From assembly GCA_007692485.1 (NCBI GenBank), contig REBY01000069.1, forward strand, positions 1-32,562: 32,562 nt of DNA, in the 5' to 3' direction. Within the stretch, counting starts at the first letter, position 1. Each line of letters begins with the position of its first letter. Both the position numbers and the translations under genes were made by a program. Of this stretch, positions 16,948-27,532 are shown in pieces. The notes below the pieces were generated by a model, which saw only the letters and a list, made by a program, of their open reading frames with translations, was not told where the DNA came from and ran no database searches. The stretch comes from Pseudomonadaceae bacterium. Its GTDB lineage: Bacteria > Pseudomonadota > Gammaproteobacteria > Pseudomonadales > Pseudomonadaceae.

Positions 16948-18780
16948 TCAGTCTTCCTCGACGTCGATAATCAGGCTCTGCCCAGCCAGTGCGGCGTCTT
17001 TTTCTGGATCAACCCACCAGGTATACAGACCCAGGTCATACTCGGGCGGCTCCGGCGGGTGGGCAAACTTGTTCCAGTAGGCCACACGGTAATAGCGCGT
17101 GTGGAAGTTAGGCACAATGTAGTGACCGTCGCGCAGCACCCGGTCCAGTGAGCGGGCATGGCTAATGAGTTCTTCGCGGGATTCGGCTTCGATCAGGCCT
17201 TCGACCAACGCATCGACAGCAGGATCTTTCAGGCCCATAAGATTGCGGCTGCCGGGATTGTCGGCACTGGAAGAATGCCAGTATTCGCGCTGCTCATTGC
17301 CTGGCGAATTGGACTGGCCGTAGCTGGTCACGACCATGTCGAAATCCCGCGATCGCAGGCGGTTGATATATTGCGAGACATCGACCCGGCGCAGGTTCAT
17401 ATCAATACCCAGCGAAGCCAGGTTGCGCTTGTAGGGCAGCAGAATACGCTCGAAGTCGGCCTGCACCAGCAGGAACTCGAAGCGCAGCGGCTCACCGTCA
17501 GCGTTGACCATGCGATCATTTTCAATCCGCCAGCCGGCATCGAGCAAAAGCTGGTAAGCCTCGCGCATGCGGGGTCGAATCATGCCGCTGCCATCATTAC
17601 GCGGCGGTACCCAGGCTGGCCCAAAGACGGTATCGGGCAAATGCTCACGCCAGGGTTCCAAGAGCGCTAGCTCACTGTCGTCCGGTTCGCCCGTTGCGGC
17701 CAGTTCCGAGTTGGAAAAATAGCTATCGCTGCGGGTATAGGCATTATGGAACAGGCTGCCGTTGGACCACTCAAAATCGAACAGCAGGCTGATGGCCTTG
17801 CGCACGCGCCGGTCTTCAAAGTGGGGGCGGCGCAGGTTGAAGACAAAACCTTGCATGCCTTGTGTGTTGTTATTGACGATCTCTTCCTGAATGATACGGC
17901 CATCACGCAGTGGCGGGCTGTTATAACCTGTGGCCCAGTTGCGCGCGCTGACTTCCTGGTTGAAGTCGAACTGGCCGGCCTTGAAAGCTTCCAGTGCTAC
18001 GCCGGTATCACGGTAGTACTCGATCACAATGCGATCGAAGTTGTAGAAGCCGCGATTGACCGGCAAGTCTTTTGCCCAGTAGTCGGGGTCGCGCTCAAAA
18101 CTGATGCTGCGCCCGGCATTCACCCGGCTGATGCGATAAGGTCCGCTACCCAAGGGTGGGGCCAGGGTGGTTCGGGTGAAATCCCGTTCGGCCCAGTAGT
18201 GTTCAGGCAGTACGGGTAGTTGCCCCAGCACCAAGGGTAACTCGCGGTTACGGCCGTGATGAAAGTGAAAGGTTACGGTGAGCTCATCATCCGCGATCAC
18301 CTCTTTGACGTCACCGTAATAGGCACGATAGAAAGGGGCGCCGTCTTCCACCAGGGTGTTGAAGGTAAAGACCACATCACTGGCGGTGATGGGTTCGCCA
18401 TCATGAAAACGGGCCTTGTCACGTAAATGAAAGCGCACCCAGGTATTGTCTTCAGCGCGCTCGATGCGTTCGGCGATCAGGCCGTATTCGGTAAACGGCT
18501 CATCCAGTGCGTGAAAGGTCAGGGTGTCGTAAATTAGTGACAAGCGTTCAGCGCTGGTGCCGCGGCTGATAAAACCATTGAGCGAGTCAAAACTGCCAAA
18601 CCCCGACAGGCGCAGCGTGCCGCCTTTGGGCGCATCCGGGTTGACGTAATCGAAATGGCGGAAGTCCACCGGGTATTTCGGCGGCTCACCATACAGGGTC
18701 AGTGCGTGCTTGCCTGGCTGTGCCAGTGCCGCTCCCCCGATAAACAGTAATAACAGCCCCGTGGCCAATGTCTTCAGCAT
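16948..18780 (-). CDS. yejA: Extracellular solute-binding protein of peptide ABC transporter (YejA-like)
   Basis: MLKTLATGLLLLFIGGAALA signal peptide; FDYVNPDAPKGGTLRLSGFGSFDSLNGFI; SBP_bac_5 pattern. ORF extends to 18879, but ATG 18780 fits the signal peptide. Confidence 0.9.
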   Translation of the reverse strand: MLKTLATGLLLLFIGGAALAQPGKHALTLYGEPPKYPVDFRHFDYVNPDAPKGGTLRLSGFGSFDSLNGFISRGTSAERLSLIYDTLTFHALDEPFTEYGLIAERIERAEDNTWVRFHLRDKARFHDGEPITASDVVFTFNTLVEDGAPFYRAYYGDVKEVIADDELTVTFHFHHGRNRELPLVLGQLPVLPEHYWAERDFTRTTLAPPLGSGPYRISRVNAGRSISFERDPDYWAKDLPVNRGFYNFDRIVIEYYRDTGVALEAFKAGQFDFNQEVSARNWATGYNSPPLRDGRIIQEEIVNNNTQGMQGFVFNLRRPHFEDRRVRKAISLLFDFEWSNGSLFHNAYTRSDSYFSNSELAATGEPDDSELALLEPWREHLPDTVFGPAWVPPRNDGSGMIRPRMREAYQLLLDAGWRIENDRMVNADGEPLRFEFLLVQADFERILLPYKRNLASLGIDMNLRRVDVSQYINRLRSRDFDMVVTSYGQSNSPGNEQREYWHSSSADNPGSRNLMGLKDPAVDALVEGLIEAESREELISHARSLDRVLRDGHYIVPNFHTRYYRVAYWNKFAHPPEPPEYDLGLYTWWVDPEKDAALAGQSLIIDVEED

Positions 18781-18883
18781 GCCAACCCTTGTTGTTTGAT
18801 GAATCCAGCCAATCCCCCAAAGGCAGAAAGCTAACACTGTGCAGGGCATTACGAAAGCCCTGCAGGTGTAATACGCCATCGCA

Positions 18884-20443
18884 TCAAGGCAGGTAAAGGG
18901 TCAACTGCTCTCCGGGTTGCAAGTGGCGGCCGAGACTGTTCCAGCTGCGAATCTTGTCGACATTGACATTAAAGCGCTTGGCAATGCTGTACAACGAGTC
19001 GCCGGACTTGACGGTATAGGTGGTTTGTTGCCGGCTGCCGGCGGCGTCAGCACTGCTGCTGCCAGGCAAACGCAAGGTCTGGCCTACTTGCAGGCTATTG
19101 CTATTGAGCTCATTGAGTTGCTTGATACTGGCTACATTGACGCCATGCTGGCGGGCGATGGTCCACAGGTTGTCGCCTGAGCGAACGGTGTAGCTGGTAT
19201 TGCCGGTGCTCGCCCCGGCAGTACTTTGGGCAGATTGGTTTGCAGCGCTTGCCAGGGCGGTGTCAGCCGGTTTTGGCAGCATCAGGGTTTGCCCGGCACG
19301 GATCATATTGCCACGCAGGTTATTGATCTCGCGAATTGCATTCAGTGAGACCTGATGACGCTGTGCGATGGTCGACAGGTTATCGCCACGGCGCACCTGG
19401 TAGGGCTGATAGTCGACCCAGGCAGTCTCTGGCAGCGCTTCCAGAGCGGCAGTAAAGCTATCAGCCTTGTCGACCGGTACGAGTAACTGATAGGCATCGC
19501 GCGGGGCAGTGATCCGCTGGTGGTAGGCGGGATTAAGCTGGCGTAATTCTCTGGGAGAAATCTCTGCTAGCTCCGCCGCCTTGTGCAGGTCCAACTGCCG
19601 ATCCAGGTCAATGGCCGCAAAGTAGGGGGCATCAGGCAATTCCGGTAGGGGTGTGCCGTATTGATCAGGCTGATCGATCACCTGGGCCATGGCCAGTAAC
19701 TTGGGTACGTAGTGCATGGTTTCACGTGGCAGGCGCAGGTTCCAGTAGTCGGTAGGCAGACCCTGCTGTTCATTACGTCTGATCGCGCGGCTAACGCAGC
19801 CGCCACCGCAATTATAAGCAGCCAATGCAAGCAACCAGTCGCCATCAAAGCGTTCATTCAACTGGCTGAGGTAGTCGAGTGCTGCCTGGGTTGAGGCGGT
19901 AATGTCGCGGCGACCGTCATACCACCAATTTTGATGCAGTTCAAAATGGCGGCCGGTAGATGGAATAAACTGCCAGATCCCTGCGGCCTGGGCGTGCGAA
20001 TTGGCCTGCGGGTTGTAGGCGCTTTCAATAAAGGGAAGCAGGGCTAGCTCTTTTGGCATCTGGCGTTCGGCCAGTTGCTCGACCACATAATGCAGGTAGC
20101 GCTCGGCGCGCGGTGCAGTCTGCTCGAAATAACGGGGGTTACGTTCATAAAAAGCCAGTTGCTGCTGGATGCGAGCCTGGTCTGACGCTTGATCCTGCAG
20201 CTGATAACCGCTGCGAATGCGCGCCCAGATGCTGTCATCGGTAACTGTCAGTTCATGCGCTGCAACAGGCTCTGGTGAAGGTTTGACATCCAGCGGGAGG
20301 GCCGGTAATTCACGCTCGGCAACGGGGGTAACGGGTTCTGTCGGCAGGCTGCTGGTGGTTTGGCAGCCGGCGAGGAAAAGCATCAGGCCAAGGGGTGCGC
20401 CGAGTCGCCAGCAAGCCCTGGCGATGTGGGTAGTGTGTGCCAT
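18884..20443 (-). CDS. mltD: Membrane-bound lytic murein transglycosylase D with three LysM repeats
   Basis: Lipobox LFLAGCQ; SLT motif ALLPFIESAYNPQANSHAQAAGIWQFIPSTGRHF; LysM repeats YQVRRGDNLSTIA, YTVRSGDNLWTIA, YTVKSGDSLYSIA. Confidence 0.95.
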   Translation of the reverse strand: MAHTTHIARACWRLGAPLGLMLFLAGCQTTSSLPTEPVTPVAERELPALPLDVKPSPEPVAAHELTVTDDSIWARIRSGYQLQDQASDQARIQQQLAFYERNPRYFEQTAPRAERYLHYVVEQLAERQMPKELALLPFIESAYNPQANSHAQAAGIWQFIPSTGRHFELHQNWWYDGRRDITASTQAALDYLSQLNERFDGDWLLALAAYNCGGGCVSRAIRRNEQQGLPTDYWNLRLPRETMHYVPKLLAMAQVIDQPDQYGTPLPELPDAPYFAAIDLDRQLDLHKAAELAEISPRELRQLNPAYHQRITAPRDAYQLLVPVDKADSFTAALEALPETAWVDYQPYQVRRGDNLSTIAQRHQVSLNAIREINNLRGNMIRAGQTLMLPKPADTALASAANQSAQSTAGASTGNTSYTVRSGDNLWTIARQHGVNVASIKQLNELNSNSLQVGQTLRLPGSSSADAAGSRQQTTYTVKSGDSLYSIAKRFNVNVDKIRSWNSLGRHLQPGEQLTLYLP

Positions 20444-20482
20444 TTAATTATCCGCAAAATGCGAAGTATCCTAGGCAGATGC

Positions 20483-20504
20483 TACCCGGGGGTCAACCCG
20501 GGTA
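20483..20504. other. Intergenic hairpin between gloB and mltD
   Basis: TACCCGGG-GGTCAA-CCCGGGTA, perfect 8-bp stem, no T-tract. Confidence 0.4.
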
Positions 20505-20509
20505 TGTGC

Positions 20510-21286
20510 TTAGAAGCTGTCCTTCCATTGGCGAATAACAGCAAGCGTCTCTGCGCCAGCAGCTACAGGCCCGGCGTTGCGGTCGCTAGCGGCCTGCTGC
20601 ACAGCAGCTTCATTGCTGCGCATAAAGGGGTTGGTCTGCTTTTCCAGGCCAATACTGCTAGGCAGGGTAATGCGGCCGTCGGCCCGCAAGTCCTCAACTA
20701 CCTGCAAGCGCACCTGGATATCCTGGTTGTCAGGCTCGACTGCGAGAGCAAAGCGCAGGTTGGCCAGGGTGTACTCATGGGCACAAAACACCCGTGTGCG
20801 TTCCGGCAGTGCTGCCAGGCGCTGGAGGGAGTCATGCATTTGTGCTGGTGTGCCCTCAAACAGGCGGCCACAACCGCCGGCAAACAAGGTGTCACCACAG
20901 AGCAGGAAGGGGTCATCGGCGGCACAATAAAAGGCAATATGCCCCAGGGTGTGCCCTGGTACTTCAAGCACATCCAGCTCATGCCCCAGCACCTTGACGC
21001 GGTCACCATCGTCAAGACGTTGGTCAACGCCGGCAATATTCTCGTTCGCTGGACCCAGCACCTTGCATTGAGTGGCGGCCTTTAATGTTGCCAGCCCACC
21101 GACATGGTCAGGATGATGGTGGGTAATCAGAATATGCGTCAGGGTGAATTCCGGATGACGCCCCAGCCAGGTAACCACTGGCTTGGCATCGCCAGGATCA
21201 ACCACAGCAGCGCGTTGGCTTTGCTGATCAACCAGTAACCAGATGTAGTTGTCACTGAATGCGCGCAGGGGAATTAATTCGAGCAT
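20510..21286 (-). CDS. gloB: Hydroxyacylglutathione hydrolase (glyoxalase II)
   Basis: [20 protein letters not shown]; metal motif [39 protein letters not shown]. Confidence 0.95.
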   Translation of the reverse strand: MLELIPLRAFSDNYIWLLVDQQSQRAAVVDPGDAKPVVTWLGRHPEFTLTHILITHHHPDHVGGLATLKAATQCKVLGPANENIAGVDQRLDDGDRVKVLGHELDVLEVPGHTLGHIAFYCAADDPFLLCGDTLFAGGCGRLFEGTPAQMHDSLQRLAALPERTRVFCAHEYTLANLRFALAVEPDNQDIQVRLQVVEDLRADGRITLPSSIGLEKQTNPFMRSNEAAVQQAASDRNAGPVAAGAETLAVIRQWKDSF

Positions 21287-21409
21287 GCTGTCAGCCTCAT
21301 GGCAGGCAATTGATGGCCGGTCAGCTGGCAGGGCCATCACTGTCCGGATAAGGGTCTTATGGAGTATCTTAGGGGGCAAGCCGGCCAAGGCCAACCCCGG
21401 AGATCATGC

Positions 21410-22168
21410 ATGGCCAATACATCCATCAGTCAGTCTGACCTGATCAGCCTGTTGGGCATTGCCCGCCAATGGCTGCAGTCGCCGCCGGGCGAGATGCTAC
21501 TGGCGGCAGAGCGGGCCGCTTTGGAAAAAGCGATGGAGCGCTGTTTTGGTCAACATATGGTGACTTACGGGTTGGCTACACAGCCTTTGACCGATAACCA
21601 TCAGGCGCTACGTAACCACTGGCGTATCGATTTGACTGCCGACGGTGAAGCATTACCGGTGGATGAGGCCTATTGGCCATTTGCTCCCCAATGCCTGGAC
21701 GCAGTGCTCTTGCATCATGGGTTGGATTTTTGCCTGAGCCCGCGCAGTGTCTTGCGGGAGGCCAGCCTGACAGTGCGACCTGGCGGGCATTTACTGATTT
21801 TTGGTTTCAACCCCTGGAGCCTGTGGGGTATCAATCATCTGGCAGGGCGCGAGTGGTTCAGCGAGGCGGGGTTTGTCAGTCCGGCACGTTTGGTCGACTG
21901 GCTTGAGTTGCTCGGATTTGCAGTGGAGAAACGCCAGGGCGGGTGCTATCGTCCGCCGCTGGCCTCGGCTCGCTGGCTTGAGCGTCTAGCATGGATGGAA
22001 GGTGTTGGCAGCAAGTATCATTTACCCGGAGCGGGCTTTTATTTCATTCAGGCGCGGCGGCAGATGTTCGGTATGACCCCGCGCCAGGAACGCACTTCAG
22101 TGTTTCCGGCATTGACCTTGCCACCGCTGGTGGCAGGTAGCCGCAAGACACACAAACGGAATCAGTAA
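21410..22168 (+). CDS. Class I SAM-dependent methyltransferase
   Basis: [15 protein letters not shown]...; [45 protein letters not shown], methyltransferase type 11-like. Confidence 0.85.
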   Translation: MANTSISQSDLISLLGIARQWLQSPPGEMLLAAERAALEKAMERCFGQHMVTYGLATQPLTDNHQALRNHWRIDLTADGEALPVDEAYWPFAPQCLDAVLLHHGLDFCLSPRSVLREASLTVRPGGHLLIFGFNPWSLWGINHLAGREWFSEAGFVSPARLVDWLELLGFAVEKRQGGCYRPPLASARWLERLAWMEGVGSKYHLPGAGFYFIQARRQMFGMTPRQERTSVFPALTLPPLVAGSRKTHKRNQ

Positions 22169-22629
22169 TGACGCAGAAGATCGAAATTTTTACCGATGGC
22201 GCTTGCAAAGGTAACCCCGGCCCAGGTGGGTGGGGGGCGGTATTGCGCCTTGGCCCGCATGAGAAAAAACTTTTTGGTGGCGAGCTGGGCACCACCAATA
22301 ACCGTATGGAGCTCACGGCCGCGATCCAGGCACTGGCGGCACTGAAGAAGCCGGCCAGCGTGTTGCTGGTGACTGACTCCGAATATGTCATGAAAGGTAT
22401 TCGTGAGTGGATGCCTAACTGGAAGAAGCGCGGCTGGAAAACGGCCAGCAAGCAACCGGTTAAAAATGCCGACCTGTGGCGTGAACTGGATGCGCTGGTG
22501 CAACAACACGAGATTGAATGGCAATGGGTCAAGGGCCATAGCGGCCACCCCGGGAACGAGCTGGCGGATGAGCTGGCTAATCTTGGGGTTGAGCAGGTGT
22601 TGGCTGAAGGAGGCAAGTCACATGCGTGA
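22168..22629 (+). CDS. rnhA: Ribonuclease HI
   Basis: [65 protein letters not shown]. Confidence 0.97.
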   Translation: MTQKIEIFTDGACKGNPGPGGWGAVLRLGPHEKKLFGGELGTTNNRMELTAAIQALAALKKPASVLLVTDSEYVMKGIREWMPNWKKRGWKTASKQPVKNADLWRELDALVQQHEIEWQWVKGHSGHPGNELADELANLGVEQVLAEGGKSHA

Positions 22630-23347
22630 AGTCGTCCTGGATACAGAAACCACGGGTATTGAGCTGCGTGACGGGCACCGCATCATCGAGATCGGTTGTG
22701 TCGAGGTGGTCGGCCGGCGGCTAACCGGGCGGCACTATCACGTCTACATCAATCCGCAGCGTGAAGTGGAAGAGGGCGCTTTTGCGGTACACGGCATCAG
22801 CAATGACTTTCTCGCTGACAAACCGCTATTTGCCGATATCGTTGATGATTTTATGCGCTTTATCGAGGGTGCCCGCCTGGTCATCCATAACGCAGCCTTT
22901 GACGTTGGGTTTATCGATGCTGAGCTGCAGCGCCTCAAGCGTGGCCACGGCGTAGTAACTGACCATTGCTCGGTACTGGATACGCTAAAAATGGCGCGGG
23001 AGAAACACCCCGGCCAGCGCAACAGCCTGGATGCCCTGTGCAAGCGTTACGGTATCGACAACTCCCAACGAGACCTGCATGGCGCCTTGCTGGATGCCGA
23101 GATTCTCGCTGACGTCTACTTAACCATGACGGGGGGGCAAACTGCTCTCTCACTGGCCGGTCACGGCCAGGATGCGGATGCCGAGGGCGGGGTTACGCGC
23201 AGGCGTGCGGTGCCCGTAGAGCTCAGCCAGCAGTTGCAGGTATTGGCGGCCAATGCCAGTGAGTTGGAACAGCATGCCGAGCGTTTGTCCGCCGTCGAGC
23301 AGGCCGCTGGCTTTAACCTTTGGCAGGTGAAACCGGCAGAGGGGTGA
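22622..23347 (+). CDS. dnaQ: DNA polymerase III subunit epsilon
   Basis: [67 protein letters not shown]. Confidence 0.97.
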   Translation: MREVVLDTETTGIELRDGHRIIEIGCVEVVGRRLTGRHYHVYINPQREVEEGAFAVHGISNDFLADKPLFADIVDDFMRFIEGARLVIHNAAFDVGFIDAELQRLKRGHGVVTDHCSVLDTLKMAREKHPGQRNSLDALCKRYGIDNSQRDLHGALLDAEILADVYLTMTGGQTALSLAGHGQDADAEGGVTRRRAVPVELSQQLQVLAANASELEQHAERLSAVEQAAGFNLWQVKPAEG

Positions 23348-23442
23348 GGTTGCCAGAGTGCCTGTGACCACTAGTCTTGTTATAGTCACTTAAGGGGGCG
23401 GTCCAGGACTTGCCCGAAGCATAAATGATCAGGAGTTGATGT

Positions 23443-24255
23443 ATGCCCGAGTATCAAAGTCTCAAGGTGGAATTGAATAACAAGATTGCCCATATTCAGC
23501 TTAACCGTCCGGAAAAACTGAACGCGATGAATGCGGCTTTCTGGGAAGAAATGGTTCAGGTGTTCGACTGGGTAGATGCCACAGATGAGGCGCGGGTGGT
23601 AATTATTAGTGGTGCCGGCAAGCATTTTTCAGCCGGTATTGATCTGGCGCTGCTGGCCACGGCATCGCATGAAATGACTCAGGATATCGGCCGTAACGCC
23701 GAGCGCATCCGGCGTAATGTGTTACGGCTGCAGGCGGCGTTTAATGCCGTCGACAATTGCCGCAAGCCGGTGATTGCTGCCATTCAGGGTTACTGTATTG
23801 GCGGCGCCATTGACTTGATCAGCGCCTGTGACATGCGTTATTCCACCACGGATGCCAGCTTCTCGATCAAGGAGATCGACATGGGTATGGCAGCCGATGT
23901 GGGTACCCTGCAACGTTTGCCGCATTTGATCGGTGATGGCATGATGCGGGAGTTGTCTTATACCGGGCGCAGCATTACTGGCGAAGAAGCCGCCGCGCTG
24001 GGGTTGGTCAATCGTTGCTTTGCCGATGTGGATGCTTTGTTGGCCGGTGTCATGGCCATTGCCGAAGAGATTGCCGGCAAGTCTCCCTTGGCGATTCGCG
24101 GTACCAAGGAAATGATCCGCTATAGTCGTGATCATAGCGTTGAAGACGGTTTGAACTATATCGCTACCTGGAATGCGGCCATGCTGCAGTCGGAAGACAT
24201 GAAAATTGCTATGACAGCACACATGTCCAGGAAAAAAGCGGATTTTGCCGACTGA
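23443..24255 (+). CDS. Crotonase/enoyl-CoA hydratase family protein
   Basis: LNRPEKLNAMNAAFWEEM; GAGKHFSAGIDLALL; KPVIAAIQGYCIGGAIDLISACDMRYSTTDASFSIKEIDMGMAADVGTLQRLP, resembling dienoyl-CoA isomerase-type crotonases. Confidence 0.92.
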   Translation: MPEYQSLKVELNNKIAHIQLNRPEKLNAMNAAFWEEMVQVFDWVDATDEARVVIISGAGKHFSAGIDLALLATASHEMTQDIGRNAERIRRNVLRLQAAFNAVDNCRKPVIAAIQGYCIGGAIDLISACDMRYSTTDASFSIKEIDMGMAADVGTLQRLPHLIGDGMMRELSYTGRSITGEEAAALGLVNRCFADVDALLAGVMAIAEEIAGKSPLAIRGTKEMIRYSRDHSVEDGLNYIATWNAAMLQSEDMKIAMTAHMSRKKADFAD

Positions 24256-24292
24256 TGTCAAGTCGGCTACAGGGAAGGCGGAGGCGAACACC

Positions 24293-25960
24293 ATGTTGAC
24301 AGGCGCAACATCACTGGACCTGGTCCTGCAGGAGCTTTCCAGCAGCTTGTCCGAGGTGGAAGATTTACTGCAGCGGTTCCTTGAGGATCGTCACAATGGT
24401 GGCCTGTTGCAACAGGCCATTGAAGGTCTGCAGCAACTTCGCGGCACACTGACGCTGATTGAATTGCGTGGCGCGAGTGTGTTGCTGGAAGAAATGATTG
24501 CTCTGGCAACGGACATACCCGAGCACGATGCCGAGCAGCATAACGATTCGTTGTCGGCGTTGTGTGACAGTTTGTTTGAACTGGAGCGCTTTCTTGAGTT
24601 CACTCGCAATCATAGCCATGAACTGCCTGAGCTGTTGCTACCGGCCACCAATAAATTACGTCAGTTACGTGGTGGTGTAGCTCCGCTGAGTGAAGATTAC
24701 TTCTTCACCCTTGATCCTCAGCGGTTGGCGCGCAAGCCCTGGCAAGGCGATGAAGCCCGTGTGGATGACCGCAGCATGGCACGGCTGCGGCAGATGTATC
24801 AGGTTGGCTTGTTGACCTTGCTGCGCGATGACGATGCCCGAGCGGCAGCACCGCTAATGCGCCGTGCCTTGCAACGCTGGATGGATGCCTTGCCGCACAC
24901 GGCAGCAAACTTGTGCTGGGTTGCCGATGCCGCTCTGGAAGCGGCTGAACAGACGCCGCTAACCTTGACTGCCGAGCGTAAGCGTCTGTTTGCGCGGATT
25001 GACCGTCAGATCAAACCTTTTCTCAAGCAGGATGCGCCTGGCGTAGATATTGATCAGGCGCTCCTGCAGCACTTGTTGTTTTTGACCGCAGTGGCTGATG
25101 CTTCTTGTGATCAGGCTACCGCTGTGCGTGAGGCTTACAGCCTGCCAAACCCCGGCTTTACTGAAGCCGAGCTGCAAGAGGCCTTTGAGCGCCTTAGGGG
25201 GCCTGGCGTAGAAGTCATGCGCTCATTGGCGGATGCATTGCGCGAAGAGCTGACTGCGATCAAGGATTTGCTTGACCTGCTGGCCCGCAACGCCGCCGGG
25301 GATATTGATCAGTCACAGGAAACCTTGCGTAATGCGCTGTATCGTTTAAGCAAAACCTTTGACATGTTACAGATGCCCCGTGAAGCAGAGGGTCTGGATG
25401 CGGCTGCCGAGCAGGTGTCGCAGTGGTCCTCGGAGAACCTGCCACAAGGGCTGGATTTGGTGGCCGATGCGGTCCTTCAGGCTGAAACAACCGCCAATAC
25501 CCTGGATAACAACCAGAGTTATTCTGCCCGCGATCACGACAGAGGTGCAGTTCAGGAACCTGTGGAGTTGAAAGAAGCCAGGATTGTGCTGTACGAGGAA
25601 TCCCAGGCGGGGTTGGCCCTGGCCAAACGCGCGGTGACTGCCTATCTGGAGTCAGGCAATGACAGCATGCATCTGATGAACGTACCGGGCTCGCTGGAGA
25701 CGGTGCGGGGTGGTTTGGTGTTCCTCGGCATGACGCGAGCTGCCGCCGTCATTCACCAAGCCAGCAACTACATTCAACACACGATGCTGGAACAGCAGAA
25801 AGTGCCGGATGCGCAACAGCTTGATGTGTTGGCCGATGCCCTGACAGGTATCGAATTCTATCTGGAATCAGCTGAGCGCTCGTCTGCCACTGCGGCGGAT
25901 GTATTGGCCATGGCCGCTGACGGCCTGGCCCAGCTGGGTTACCCGCTTACCGAGGAGTAA
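24293..25960 (+). CDS. fimL: FimL-like protein (related to the N-terminal region of ChpA/PilL)
   Basis: Helical sequence starting MLTGATSLDLVLQELSSSLSEVEDLLQRFLEDRHNGGLLQQAIEGLQQLRGTLTLIELRGASVLLEEM, similar in style to the ChpA N-terminus; location between a crotonase and nudC matches P. aeruginosa fimL from memory. Confidence 0.8.
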   Translation: MLTGATSLDLVLQELSSSLSEVEDLLQRFLEDRHNGGLLQQAIEGLQQLRGTLTLIELRGASVLLEEMIALATDIPEHDAEQHNDSLSALCDSLFELERFLEFTRNHSHELPELLLPATNKLRQLRGGVAPLSEDYFFTLDPQRLARKPWQGDEARVDDRSMARLRQMYQVGLLTLLRDDDARAAAPLMRRALQRWMDALPHTAANLCWVADAALEAAEQTPLTLTAERKRLFARIDRQIKPFLKQDAPGVDIDQALLQHLLFLTAVADASCDQATAVREAYSLPNPGFTEAELQEAFERLRGPGVEVMRSLADALREELTAIKDLLDLLARNAAGDIDQSQETLRNALYRLSKTFDMLQMPREAEGLDAAAEQVSQWSSENLPQGLDLVADAVLQAETTANTLDNNQSYSARDHDRGAVQEPVELKEARIVLYEESQAGLALAKRAVTAYLESGNDSMHLMNVPGSLETVRGGLVFLGMTRAAAVIHQASNYIQHTMLEQQKVPDAQQLDVLADALTGIEFYLESAERSSATAADVLAMAADGLAQLGYPLTEE

Positions 25961-25962
25961 AC

Positions 25963-26793
25963 ATGCTGGCGCGCTTTACCCCAGCAAGCAGTTTTACCAG
26001 CCCGCAAGCCGTCACGCGTTGCCTGGTGATCAGTCAGCAACAATTTGCCCTCTATCAGGGTAGCTTTTTGCTTGATCCGGATACGGCGCGTTTTATTGGC
26101 AATGTGCAGCATTCACTGTTTCTCGGATATGTTGATGGTGAGCCTTGTGAAGTCTGGCGGTTGGAAGCGCCGGATGATTTTCCTGGGCTGAGCTGGCACG
26201 GCCTGCGTGGTCTGATTGGGCAGGTTGAAGATGTCATCTTCCGGGTCTTGGGTTTAGCCCAGCAATTGGATGGCTGGTATGACACGCATCAGTTCTGTGG
26301 GCGCTGCGGCAATCGCATGCAGACGCACGTGAATGACCGTGCCATGCACTGTGAACCTTGTGCGCAAACCCAGTACCCCAAACTGGCCCCCTGCATCATT
26401 GTGCTGATCACCCGCGGCGAAGAAGTGTTATTGGCGCGTTCACCGCGCTTCCCGTCGGGTTTTTTCAGCACTCTGGCCGGGTTTATCGAGCCCAGTGAAT
26501 CGGTTGAAGAGTCCTTGCACCGCGAAGTCATGGAAGAGGTCGGGCTGACCGTCACCGATGTTGAATACTTGGGCAGCCAGAATTGGCCGTTCCCGAATTC
26601 ACTGATGCTTGGCTTTCATGCCCGCTACGAGAGTGGCGAGATCGTTCCGCAGCCCGGCGAAATTGAAGAAGCGCACTGGTGGCCGGTCGATCAACTACCG
26701 CACATTCCGCCACGCGGCACCATTTCGCGTTGGCTTATCGATTGTTATCTGGCCCGCTTGCGTGGCCAACCAGAGCCGCCACCACCGGTCTGA
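25963..26793 (+). CDS. nudC: NAD(+) diphosphatase / NADH pyrophosphatase (Nudix)
   Basis: Zn ribbon CGRCGNRM...CEPC; Nudix box GFIEPSESVEESLHREVMEEVGL followed by SQNWPFPNSLMLGF. Confidence 0.96.
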   Translation: MLARFTPASSFTSPQAVTRCLVISQQQFALYQGSFLLDPDTARFIGNVQHSLFLGYVDGEPCEVWRLEAPDDFPGLSWHGLRGLIGQVEDVIFRVLGLAQQLDGWYDTHQFCGRCGNRMQTHVNDRAMHCEPCAQTQYPKLAPCIIVLITRGEEVLLARSPRFPSGFFSTLAGFIEPSESVEESLHREVMEEVGLTVTDVEYLGSQNWPFPNSLMLGFHARYESGEIVPQPGEIEEAHWWPVDQLPHIPPRGTISRWLIDCYLARLRGQPEPPPPV

Positions 26794-26806
26794 AACGGAG
26801 TTCATC

Positions 26807-27454
26807 ATGTCTATGCAATTTGCGGGTCTGGCCGGGGTGCTGCTACTTCTGGCCGTTCTTCTGGTGGCAGTCATTGTTCGCCTGGGTTGGCGCCTGGCCT
26901 GGCTTTTGCCGTGGCTGCGTGGTCAGGTCATTACCCTGTTGCTTGCGCTGACCCTATTGCTTGGCCTGATTGCCTGGGATGTGTCGCGCTATCAAGCGCT
27001 GCCGCAGGAAGGCCGCCTGTTCACCGTTGAGGTGCGCAGCACTGAAGCAGGCTATGACCTGCGTCTGCAGCATGCAGGGCAAACCAGCGTGTATCCGCTT
27101 CAGGGCGACCTTTGGCGGCTGGATTTGCAAGTGCTGCGTTGGCAAGGTTTGGCCCATGCGATTGGTTTACAAGATGGTTACCGGCCATACCGTGTGAGCG
27201 GGCGCTTTCTGATGCTTGAGCGACAACTGGCTGGGGCAACTCAACTGCCATTGCATAACACGCCGGCCTGGCGGGATATCTGGTATTGGCTGGATGGGGG
27301 CAGTGGTAATGCTTGGCTGACGGCGGATGCCTTTAGCATCAACTTTATGCCGCTGGCAGATGGTGCGCGCTTTGCTATTGAAGCGGGCCCGACCGGTTTG
27401 ACACCCGTGCCGTTGAATACGCAAGCGATGGATGCGCTGAAAGGTCAGCCGTAA
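26807..27454 (+). CDS. Conserved membrane-anchored hypothetical protein
   Basis: MSMQFAGLAGVLLLLAVLLVAVIVRLGW...LRGQVITLLLALTLLLGLIAWD: two N-terminal TM helices then a soluble domain; cggag upstream of ATG 26807. Confidence 0.8.
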   Translation: MSMQFAGLAGVLLLLAVLLVAVIVRLGWRLAWLLPWLRGQVITLLLALTLLLGLIAWDVSRYQALPQEGRLFTVEVRSTEAGYDLRLQHAGQTSVYPLQGDLWRLDLQVLRWQGLAHAIGLQDGYRPYRVSGRFLMLERQLAGATQLPLHNTPAWRDIWYWLDGGSGNAWLTADAFSINFMPLADGARFAIEAGPTGLTPVPLNTQAMDALKGQP

Positions 27455-27532
27455 AACGCAGAAGGACCCGTTGGAAAGGGGTGGTGGACGGGGCAGGTGA
27501 CCGGCTGCAAGCGCCGGCCACCCGGTCAGTTA

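Noticed and set aside
27498-27528. Hairpin TGACCGG...CCGGTCA downstream of the SDR gene
   Set aside because: Long loop and no T-tract; could be a weak terminator but not strong enough to call.
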